A stretch of 10,837 nucleotides of DNA from Actinomycetota bacterium (GTDB taxonomy: Bacteria; Actinomycetota; Humimicrobiia; Humimicrobiales; Humimicrobiaceae). A program made the translations under genes and the position numbers. The DNA is taken from assembly GCA_003486795.1 (NCBI GenBank), contig DNFX01000273.1:2326-13162 (forward strand). The letters are read 5' to 3'. Shown here in pieces: positions 1 through 6,217 of this stretch; position 1 is the stretch's first letter, and every line of letters begins with the position of its first letter. The notes beneath the pieces were generated by a model. It made no database searches. It saw only the letters and a list, made by a program, of their open reading frames with translations, and was not told the origin of the DNA.

Positions 1-1430
1 GAAACATTTATAATAACATTCTTGTAGCTCATCTTCAGGCAGTTCTGCACTATTCTCTCGGCAATCTTTTCTGTATCTTCCTTACTTGTAGACGGCAGAA
101 CAATAATAAATTCATCTCCTCCCCACCTTGCCACAATCTCACCTTTTCTGCATGAGTTTTTCAGGCAGTTTGCAGTTTTTTTTAAGACACCATTACCGGT
201 TTTTGTTCCGAAAGCATCATTTATAATTCTGAGCCCGTTTATATCTACAAGAATTATGCTTAGTGGAAGATTTCTTGAATTATCAAGTCTTCTTATCTCC
301 TCTTCCAGATATGACCTGTTATAAAGTCCTGTCAGTTTGTCATAGAATTTGAGATACTTAAGCTCAAGGTTTGACTCTTTGATTTTATGAAGCATGATTT
401 TTATGCTGGATGCGAGGTTTGAGATTTCATCCCGGCCATTATCTTTATAATTTATTTCGCTTAGTTCTCTGACATTTACCTCATTTACCGCATTATTGAG
501 ATTTGTTATCCTTTTTATGACTATCTTCTGTATAAACAAAGCAGAAAGAAGGGTAAACAGAATTATTGATATCAGAACAAGGAATGAGAAATCCAGTATA
601 TTGCTCATGCCTTCAAGAAAAATATCCCTTGTTATATTTACCTGGAATGCACCGATAATATCGCCCCTGAAATCTGCTACAGGAATAAAAGCATTCATCA
701 TCGAGTCGCTTTCAGGATAGATATAGTATGTTTTGGTACGGCTTATCTCCTCCGCCACATCTGTTTTCCCGTCTGATAACATTATTTCTTCAATAGGAAG
801 GAATTTTATCTGGCTACCCATTATTTCAGATAAAACTGAAAGGGTGTTTTCGTCAAGATATCTGCCCATTATAAGGCTTCCACGCGCAGGACCGGAATTA
901 TTTCTTTTTATTATTTTATTGGAAGAGTAAATAACATATTTATCATTTACATTAAATATTCCGCTCACTTTATCTGCATATGCAAAACCTGCAAATACCA
1001 GCTGGGGATTGTTGTTTAAAAAATCCTTTATGTCTGGTGAAACTGCCGCCGGTTTTTTATTTTCGTAATCATATGCCTGTGAATACAGTGTATTTCCGGA
1101 ATTATCAGCAATAATAACGAAATCGATTCTGTTGTCTTCAAAATCAGTTGGAAGAAAATTGGATTTTAAATAATCTTTGTTTTCATTCCGGACAAATTCA
1201 TAAATATCATCTCTGTATGCATGGTTCTTACATAAAACATCAAGGGATTTTATTTCTTTGTTTATTATTTTTTTATAGGAGTCAAGAGATTTTAATGTAT
1301 GGACCTTCTCATGCCGAAGGTTGCTTTTTATCAGAATTCCATAAATATAAGTACCCATTGAAGCAAGAAGAACTATTATCAGAATAAGATAGATAATTAT
1401 TGCTTTTTTTAAAATAATATTTTTTTTCAA
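1..1430 (-). CDS. Membrane CHASE4-HAMP-GGDEF protein, probable diguanylate cyclase (3' end beyond window)
   Basis: The minus strand is open from 1430 to the window edge (about 476 residues), so the C-terminus is missing. The first residues form a basic stretch and a hydrophobic signal anchor (about residues 8-31). An extracytoplasmic segment (about 35-270) carries the RGSLIMGRYLD signature near residues 180-192, typical of CHASE4 sensor domains. A second membrane helix (about 278-298) is followed by a HAMP-like linker and a GGDEF domain with DKLTGLYNR, an NGLRIINDAFG metal/substrate region, and an intact GGDEF at 437-441. By family knowledge it would make cyclic di-GMP from two GTP in response to an external signal. 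The inhibitory-site motif is RKGE, not RxxD, so product inhibition may be weak. I chose TTG at 1430 because an in-frame stop lies 12 codons upstream and no ATG occurs before the anchor. No Shine-Dalgarno is visible. The domain order is firm; activity is inferred. Confidence 0.9.
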   Translation of the reverse strand, partial: MKKNIILKKAIIIYLILIIVLLASMGTYIYGILIKSNLRHEKVHTLKSLDSYKKIINKEIKSLDVLCKNHAYRDDIYEFVRNENKDYLKSNFLPTDFEDNRIDFVIIADNSGNTLYSQAYDYENKKPAAVSPDIKDFLNNNPQLVFAGFAYADKVSGIFNVNDKYVIYSSNKIIKRNNSGPARGSLIMGRYLDENTLSVLSEIMGSQIKFLPIEEIMLSDGKTDVAEEISRTKTYYIYPESDSMMNAFIPVADFRGDIIGAFQVNITRDIFLEGMSNILDFSFLVLISIILFTLLSALFIQKIVIKRITNLNNAVNEVNVRELSEINYKDNGRDEISNLASSIKIMLHKIKESNLELKYLKFYDKLTGLYNRSYLEEEIRRLDNSRNLPLSIILVDINGLRIINDAFGTKTGNGVLKKTANCLKNSCRKGEIVARWGGDEFIIVLPSTSKEDTEKIAERIVQNCLKMSYKNVIINV

Positions 1431-1620
1431 ATTAAAATTAAGATATTTTTTAAATAAATATGGTTACTTATATAAATTATTATATCTAATAAATTTTTAT
1501 TATTTTATCTGTTTGAATTTTAACACATTAATCATATTAAATAAATAAACTTTAATTAAGAATATTTGATTAAAGATTTATAATATTTTAATCCGGAACC
1601 CGAAGAAAAGTGATAAAAGT

Positions 1621-1638
1621 GTTGAATTAATTGTCAAC
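1621..1638. promoter_or_regulatory. Inverted repeat GTTGA-N8-TCAAC, candidate operator
   Basis: The arms are perfect 5-base complements with an 8-base centre, giving an 18-base dyad about 88 bases before the helix-turn-helix gene. It overlaps the TTGTCA hexamer (1631-1636) proposed as a -35 box, the position where a repressor would block RNA polymerase. Binding by the downstream regulator is only an inference. Confidence 0.3.
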
Positions 1639-1659
1639 TAAAATACCATGCCAGATATT
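1631..1659 (+). promoter_or_regulatory. Possible sigma-70-type promoter for the HTH-radical SAM operon
   Basis: TTGTCA (1631-1636, one mismatch to TTGACA), a 17-base spacer, then GATATT (1654-1659, four of six to TATAAT). Transcription would start near 1666, leaving a leader of about 60 bases that contains the 9-base inverted repeat at 1677-1719. In such AT-rich DNA the match is suggestive only. Confidence 0.25.
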
Positions 1660-1676
1660 AATCATATGTATTGAAT

Positions 1677-1719
1677 AGTTTAGTATTACATGAATAAATA
1701 AATTTTTTATTACTAAACT
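1677..1719. promoter_or_regulatory. 9-base perfect inverted repeat just before the HTH start codon
   Basis: AGTTTAGTA (1677-1685) and TACTAAACT (1711-1719) are exact reverse complements separated by 25 bases. The repeat distance is 34 bases, close to three helical turns. The right arm ends six bases before the ATG at 1726, where a ribosome site would lie, and no Shine-Dalgarno is visible. It could be a two-half-site operator for autoregulation by the HTH protein, or an RNA stem with a 25-base loop masking the start codon. Confidence 0.45.
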
Positions 1720-1725
1720 TTCAGT

Positions 1726-2070
1726 ATGAACTATACCAATAAATCTTTTTCTGAAGCCTTTGCAGAAATATTAAAGGAAAAACGGATCAAGCTGAGAAGT
1801 CTTGGATTAAAAACAAATCTTAATTACAGCTATTTCAGTAAGATAATCAGGAAAAAGAAAGTCCCTCCCATGGATACTATCGAGAACATTTCAAGTGCAC
1901 TGGAGATAGAACCAGAATTTTTTGTTGAGTATAGAATTCATAAAATATGTGAAATACTTTATAATAATCCCCATCTGGTAAACAATGTAAGCAGTTTCAT
2001 TTACGAGCTTCAAAAAGAAAGAATTGCCAGAGTAGCTGAAAACACGGACAAATACGGTAATAAAAAATAA
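1726..2070 (+). CDS. Small XRE/Cro-like helix-turn-helix regulator
   Basis: The protein has 114 residues. Residues 10-66 have the pattern of an XRE/Cro-type DNA-binding domain: a first helix (FAEILKEKRI), a loop, the recognition region (TNLNYSYFSKIIRKKKVPP, about 30-48) and a following helix ending in LEIEPEFF. The remaining 48 residues are predicted helical, with no recognisable ligand domain, and may serve for dimerisation. The stop overlaps the ATG of the radical SAM gene by one base (TAATG), so the two are almost certainly cotranscribed and translationally coupled. The inverted repeat before the ATG suggests autoregulation. An antitoxin role is possible for small XRE proteins, but the partner does not resemble a toxin. 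The fold assignment is good; the target is unknown. Confidence 0.8.
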   Translation: MNYTNKSFSEAFAEILKEKRIKLRSLGLKTNLNYSYFSKIIRKKKVPPMDTIENISSALEIEPEFFVEYRIHKICEILYNNPHLVNNVSSFIYELQKERIARVAENTDKYGNKK

Positions 2071-3017
2071 TGGATTTTAATCACATCCTTTCAGAATGCA
2101 ATCTGTGCCCGCACAATTGTAATGCCGATCGCATAAATAAGAAAAAGGGATTCTGCAGGGCAGGAAGCCTTGCTGAAATTGATTCGTATATGGCTCATTA
2201 CGGTGAAGAACCTGAAATTTCAGGGACAAAGGGTTCGGGCACTATCTTTTTCTCAAAATGCAATATGCGCTGCATTTACTGCCAGAACTATCAGATAAGC
2301 CAGGAAAATAATAAAAAGGCGGGAATTTATAAAAATGAGGGTCTTGCAGAAATAATGCTGGAGCTGAAGAATAGAGGCTGCCATAATATCAATCTTGTAT
2401 CCCCTACTATCTGGACTGCAAATATTATTGAAGCTCTCGAATATGCCGGGAAGAGCATGGATCTCCCGGTTGTTTATAATACCGGAGGTTATGACAAAGC
2501 GGAAACCATAAAAATGCTTAAGGGTTATGTTCAGATTTATATGCCTGATATGCGGTATGCAAGTAATATTTTTGCTGAAAGATACTCGGGTGTAAAAGAT
2601 TATACTGACTATAACCGGGCATCAGTAAAAGAAATGTATGAACAGGTAGGAAACCTTGTTACTGATAAAAATAATATTGCCATAAAAGGTCTTCTAATAA
2701 GACTGCTGGTTCTGCCAAACAATATTTCTGAAGTAAAAAAATCACTTGATTTCATTAAAAACGAATTATCAAACGAAGTTTATGTAAGCATCATGTCCCA
2801 GTATCATCCGCTGTATAAAGCATGTGGCTATCCGGAATTAAACAGGCAGATTAATTTTCAGGAATATATGAATGTAATAAGATATGCTGAAAAACTCGGA
2901 TTCTGTAATGGCTCTTTCCAGGAATTCGGCGGGAGCAGCCCCGCTTATGAAGACCCCTATATTCCTGATTTTTCTGAAAAAGAAGTATTCGGATTCAACA
3001 GGAAGAATAAAAGCTGA
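2070..3017 (+). CDS. PflX-like radical SAM protein (COG1313 type)
   Basis: The protein has 315 residues, a normal length for the PflX-like group annotated as related to pyruvate-formate-lyase activating enzymes. An N-terminal cysteine cluster, C10-x2-C13-PHN-C17 with R21 and C29, may bind an extra Fe-S centre. The radical SAM motif follows as CNMRCIYC (C64, C68, C71), whose three cysteines would hold the 4Fe-4S cluster that cleaves S-adenosylmethionine. A TIM-barrel body follows, including NTGGY and YMPDM segments, and the tail EFGGSSPAYEDP is characteristic of the group. The substrate is not established for this group, and no pyruvate formate-lyase or other glycyl radical enzyme gene is adjacent, so calling it an activase would be overreach. 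It is coupled to the upstream HTH gene. There is no hairpin in the 53 bases before the convergent polX. Confidence 0.88.
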   Translation: MDFNHILSECNLCPHNCNADRINKKKGFCRAGSLAEIDSYMAHYGEEPEISGTKGSGTIFFSKCNMRCIYCQNYQISQENNKKAGIYKNEGLAEIMLELKNRGCHNINLVSPTIWTANIIEALEYAGKSMDLPVVYNTGGYDKAETIKMLKGYVQIYMPDMRYASNIFAERYSGVKDYTDYNRASVKEMYEQVGNLVTDKNNIAIKGLLIRLLVLPNNISEVKKSLDFIKNELSNEVYVSIMSQYHPLYKACGYPELNRQINFQEYMNVIRYAEKLGFCNGSFQEFGGSSPAYEDPYIPDFSEKEVFGFNRKNKS

Positions 3018-3070
3018 AAGGCAGGGTAGAAATTGTATGTTCCGCTAAAATCTGGCTACAAGAACTGGAC

Positions 3071-4891
3071 TTACCTTTTCTTTTTCCACTCCTTTATGCC
3101 CTCAAGACCAAATGTGTTTATTACGTCGCTTTTTTCTATACCTGCTTTTCTGGCAATATCGACCCCGAGTCTTATCATAAACAGATTGTTTTCACGATGT
3201 GAATCGGTATTTATTGCAAACAGTGAGCCGGCTTTTTTTGCTTTTATGGCATTTTCCTCATTCAGATCAAGCCTTAAATAATAGGAATTGATCTCAAGAG
3301 CTTTGCCGTTTTTGACCGCAGTCTTTATTACTTCATCAATATCCATAAAATAAGGAGCCCTGCTTCCGAAAACTATCCCGGTCGGATGGGCAAGTATATC
3401 TATATCCCTGTTTCCCAGTGCCCTGACAAACCTGGAGGTATTTGCAGATGAATCAAATTTAAAACCCGTGTGAATCGAAGCAAGCGCTATATCAAAACTA
3501 GCGATTACTTCAGGCGGATAATCGAGATTTCCTTCTTCATCTATATCAATTTCAGCCCCCATAAGAAACCTGAATTTTTTATTCCGGCTGTTAAGCCTGT
3601 CGATATATTCTCTTTTTAATCCGAGATTTTTTACTTCCATACCGTTCCCGAATTTATTGCTTGCAGAATGGTCTGAAAATGACAGAAATTCATAACCAAG
3701 CTTTTTTACAGATTTGATTATATGTTTTAAATCCATTACTCCGTCACTCCATTGGGAATGAACATGAAGATCTCCTTTAATATCATCAAGCCTTATAAGG
3801 TTGGGAAGATAGTTTCCTTTTGCAAGTTCAACCTCATCTTTTCCCTCCCTCAGTTCAGGATGAATATAGGAAAGACCAAGGTTTCTGTAGATTTCTTTCT
3901 CTTCCTGACAGATATAATAATCATCCTCAGTAATCAGTTTCCCGGAAACCGAAGGCAGATTGCCGCTTTTAATGCCGTCCGTAAAAACAAATTTATCATT
4001 TCTGCTTTCAGTCTTTTTCCTTTCTGCAGCATAATCTTTCAGTTTGCTTATATGTGTTTTGCTTCCAGTCGTTATTAGCAGATCTTCTGCAAAATTTTTC
4101 CCTGTAGTAATAATCACTTCAAGATCGATTCCGAAAATAGTGGCAAATCTGAAACCAGCATTTCTTTCAAGTACGGTCTTTGATATTTTTTCTTTTATAA
4201 AACGTTCGTTTCCTATCTTTTCTGCAAGCTTGTACGTGTACTCCTGATTAACAGCATTTTTATTAAATTCCGGAAGAAGAAGTATATCCATATCTCCCAC
4301 AAAAGCTTTCCTTCTTCTCACCGACCCTGTCACCCTGATTTTTTCCAGTTCTTTATATTCTGAGAGTTTCTGTAATATTTTGTTCAGGCATATATTTACC
4401 TGCCATCTCGGATGTTTTTCTTTTATGCTTTCAAAATAATCAATGCAATATCTGATTCTTTCGATATAAAGGGGTTTGATGTCTGCATCCCTGCTTATTT
4501 TTGATAAATCCCTGTTATTATCAAAGAACTCTTTAAGTTCCTCATAGTTAACAATCCCTATTCTGGAATAAATGTCAAAAACTCTTTTTGCGCCTATCCC
4601 GCTCAGCCTTATTATCTTTACAAGTTCCTCAGAATATTTTTCCTTTATTTCCTCGAATATTGAGATCTTCCCCTGCTCGAAGTATTCCTTTACAAGTCTG
4701 TATGCATAATCATCTATTCCGGGCATTTTCCTGATGCTATCATCATGAAAAGCATCCGAAATATCCTCCTGATAATCTCTTATTGTTCTGGCTGCCTTGC
4801 TTAAATTAATGACTGTATCTATTTCACCTTCACGATATTTGCAGATTTCTGCTATCGTGGTCAGTATTGATGCCAATTTTAAATTAATCAT
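3071..4891 (-). CDS. polX: PolX-family protein, divergent copy (HhH, polymerase X, PHP)
   Basis: The protein has 606 residues, slightly longer than typical bacterial PolX (about 570-580). In order: an N-terminal HhH-rich region (about 1-130; MPGI at 56-59, LSGIG at 96-100), a family X nucleotidyltransferase with GSVRRRKAFVGDMD (G189, S190, D200, D202), the third aspartate in IDLEV (D256) and TTGSKTH (274-280), then a C-terminal PHP domain. All nine usual PHP metal ligands appear present: H376, H378, D383, H408, E447, H474, H502, D563, H565. By family knowledge it fills short gaps and has 3'-5' exonuclease or 3'-phosphatase activity in base-excision repair. Relative to the copy at 6218 it carries about 19 extra residues near 290-328. 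The first HhH hairpins are degenerate (PGIDD lacks the second glycine). The start ATG has no visible Shine-Dalgarno. It is divergent from the DUF763-polX-nth operon. Confidence 0.9.
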   Translation of the reverse strand: MINLKLASILTTIAEICKYREGEIDTVINLSKAARTIRDYQEDISDAFHDDSIRKMPGIDDYAYRLVKEYFEQGKISIFEEIKEKYSEELVKIIRLSGIGAKRVFDIYSRIGIVNYEELKEFFDNNRDLSKISRDADIKPLYIERIRYCIDYFESIKEKHPRWQVNICLNKILQKLSEYKELEKIRVTGSVRRRKAFVGDMDILLLPEFNKNAVNQEYTYKLAEKIGNERFIKEKISKTVLERNAGFRFATIFGIDLEVIITTGKNFAEDLLITTGSKTHISKLKDYAAERKKTESRNDKFVFTDGIKSGNLPSVSGKLITEDDYYICQEEKEIYRNLGLSYIHPELREGKDEVELAKGNYLPNLIRLDDIKGDLHVHSQWSDGVMDLKHIIKSVKKLGYEFLSFSDHSASNKFGNGMEVKNLGLKREYIDRLNSRNKKFRFLMGAEIDIDEEGNLDYPPEVIASFDIALASIHTGFKFDSSANTSRFVRALGNRDIDILAHPTGIVFGSRAPYFMDIDEVIKTAVKNGKALEINSYYLRLDLNEENAIKAKKAGSLFAINTDSHRENNLFMIRLGVDIARKAGIEKSDVINTFGLEGIKEWKKKR

Positions 4892-4925
4892 GTTTTATTT
4901 AAATCAGAAAATCTTATAAAATACT

Positions 4926-4952
4926 TTTACCTGGAAAATAAAATAAGGTAAA
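4926..4952. promoter_or_regulatory. Inverted repeat TTTACCT-N13-AGGTAAA, candidate operator
   Basis: The seven-base arms are exact reverse complements, with a 20-base repeat distance (two helical turns), the geometry expected for a dimeric repressor. It sits 35 bases before the polX ATG at 4891 and could control that gene or both divergent units. It does not match the LexA-box consensus of E. coli or of Firmicutes. The binding protein is unknown. Confidence 0.4.
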
Positions 4953-5054
4953 TTATCAATTTTTAAACTTTTAATAATCTTTATCAACAGGTTTTGGCAG
5001 GCAAACCATTAATATGAAAAGTTATTAAAAATCAAAAAGTTATATTACATTAAT

Positions 5055-5084
5055 TTGATTATAAATTCACTAAAATAAAATAAT
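5055..5084 (+). promoter_or_regulatory. Possible promoter for the DUF763-polX-nth operon
   Basis: TTGATT (5055-5060), an 18-base spacer and AATAAT (5079-5084, five of six to TATAAT). The predicted start would fall near 5090, almost at the ATG at 5095, implying a nearly leaderless transcript. That is consistent with the absence of a Shine-Dalgarno there. This is weak evidence in AT-rich DNA. Confidence 0.22.
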
Positions 5085-5094
5085 CCGGATTAAA

Positions 5095-6180
5095 ATGAGA
5101 ACAGGTACTATCAATCTGCCACTACACGGAGGAAAAGCTCCGGGGTGGCTGTTTGAAAAAATGAAAAGGCTTGCAAGGCAGATAGTTCTTGTAATAGTCG
5201 AAGAATATGGTCCCGGTGAGTTTATCGACCGCATATCAGACCCTTTCTGGTTTCAGGCTTTCGGCTGCATTCTCGGATTTGACTGGCATTCAAGCGGTGT
5301 AACCACAACTGTATGCGGTGCATTAAAGGAAGCCCTGAAGGGTATTTCTTCATATACGGGGTTATATGTTGCCGGTGGAAAAGGAGGAACCTCAAGAAAA
5401 ACACCTCTGGAAATTGAAATTGCTTCTGAAAAAGAAGGAAGTGATTTCAGCAAACTTGTATATGCCAGTAAAATCGTTGCAAAAGTAGACAGCAGCGCCC
5501 TGCAGGATGGCTATCAGCTGTATCACCATTCGTTTATATTTACAAAAGATGGGAAAAAATGGGCTGTGGTTCAGCAGGGAATGAATGGGGATACCAGATA
5601 TGCAAGAAGATACCACTGGCTTAGCAGCAGCATTACTGATTATGTTGTCGAACCTCATAATGCGATCTGCTGTGATATGAAAAATGATGTTTTAAACCTG
5701 GTTGCAGCTGACAGCAGCTCTGCCAGAAAAGTGATAACAGAAATTTCACACCAGAAACCTGAGCAGATATTAAAAGAACTGGCTAAAATATGCATACATT
5801 CAGATAGTAATGCCACTCTTCCGAAAAGACACGAAATAAATTTTTCTGATATTGAAAAGAAAAGACTTGGAAAAATATTTCAGTCCACCTATGAAAAGAA
5901 GCCGAAGGGTTTTGAAAACCTTATATCAATGCCTGGAGTAGGACCGAAGACAGTAAGGTCGCTTGCGCTTATATCCGAGCTGATATATTCTGCGCCTTAC
6001 AGTATAAAAGACCCGGCAAGATTCAGCTTCGCACACGGAGGCAAAGACGGCATTCCTTATCCGGTCGACAAAATAAATTATAACAAATCCATAGAAGTGC
6101 TTTCAAATGCATTAAAAGAAAGTAAAATAGGAAGAACAGAAAAGATGGAAGCATTTAAAAGACTTGCCCTCTTTTATTAG
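5095..6180 (+). CDS. DUF763 family protein with C-terminal helix-hairpin-helix
   Basis: The protein has 361 residues and matches the DUF763 family (found in archaea and some bacteria, function not established) across its length. The N-terminal signature MRTGTINLPLHGGKAPGWL is diagnostic, and conserved enzyme-like stretches follow: SKIVAKVDSSALQDGYQLYHH (about 125-145) and VVQQGMN...ARRYHW (about 158-177), rich in Asp, Gln, Arg and His. A helix-hairpin-helix with MPGVGPKTVRSL (279-290) follows, then the family motif FSFAHGGKDG and PYPVD. The HhH implies non-specific DNA binding, and the neighbours (two polX genes and nth) imply a role in DNA repair. Whether it is a nuclease is my guess, since no known nuclease motif is evident. 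There is no signal peptide, so it is cytoplasmic. The gap to the next polX is 37 bases, so it is probably the first gene of an operon. Confidence 0.9.
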   Translation: MRTGTINLPLHGGKAPGWLFEKMKRLARQIVLVIVEEYGPGEFIDRISDPFWFQAFGCILGFDWHSSGVTTTVCGALKEALKGISSYTGLYVAGGKGGTSRKTPLEIEIASEKEGSDFSKLVYASKIVAKVDSSALQDGYQLYHHSFIFTKDGKKWAVVQQGMNGDTRYARRYHWLSSSITDYVVEPHNAICCDMKNDVLNLVAADSSSARKVITEISHQKPEQILKELAKICIHSDSNATLPKRHEINFSDIEKKRLGKIFQSTYEKKPKGFENLISMPGVGPKTVRSLALISELIYSAPYSIKDPARFSFAHGGKDGIPYPVDKINYNKSIEVLSNALKESKIGRTEKMEAFKRLALFY

Positions 6181-6196
6181 AAACAGCAGAAGGAAA

Positions 6197-6211
6197 TAAG
6201 TTTTAAACTTA
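6197..6211. promoter_or_regulatory. 15-base perfect palindrome before the second polX
   Basis: TAAGTTT and AAACTTA flank a single central T, giving seven-base arms. It ends six bases before the ATG at 6218, where a ribosome site should be, and lies between a too-distant AAGGAA (6190-6195) and the start. It shares TTTTAAACTT with 4961-4970. It could be an operator for an internal promoter or a start-masking element; with a 1-base centre an RNA hairpin would need to open central pairs. Confidence 0.35.
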
Positions 6212-6217
6212 AGAGAA

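Larger units (their letters stand above)
1431..1725. other. AT-rich divergent intergenic region
   Basis: This 295-base stretch separates the divergent GGDEF gene and the helix-turn-helix gene. I see no credible coding region. It is extremely A/T rich up to about 1590, then more mixed. On the minus strand a perfect TATAAT hexamer (1484-1479) lies 49 bases before the TTG start of the GGDEF gene, but no good -35 accompanies it and such hexamers are common by chance here. The plus-strand side holds two inverted repeats and a possible promoter, listed separately. Confidence 0.7.
4892..5094. promoter_or_regulatory. Divergent repair-gene promoter region with ordered repeats
   Basis: This 203-base non-coding region lies between divergent polX and the DUF763 gene. 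It contains an inverted repeat TTTACCT-N13-AGGTAAA (4926-4952), GGTTT-N8-AAACC (4990-5007), two direct copies of AAAAGTTAT 18 bases apart (5017-5025 and 5035-5043), and TTTTAAACTT (4961-4970), which recurs before the second polX. Such a density of short symmetrical elements is compatible with joint control of both transcription units. The region is AT-rich, so some of these will be chance. Confidence 0.45.

Noticed and set aside
496..1387. Several open frames on the plus strand (496-720, 733-930, 1148-1387)
   Set aside because: They lie antisense to the clear CHASE4-HAMP-GGDEF gene and show no family resemblance.
3018..3070. Terminator between the radical SAM gene and polX
   Set aside because: I found no stem of useful length and no following T-run in the 53 bases.
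5222..5658. Minus-strand open frames within the DUF763 gene
   Set aside because: They are antisense shadows of a well-conserved family protein, with no motif or ribosome site.
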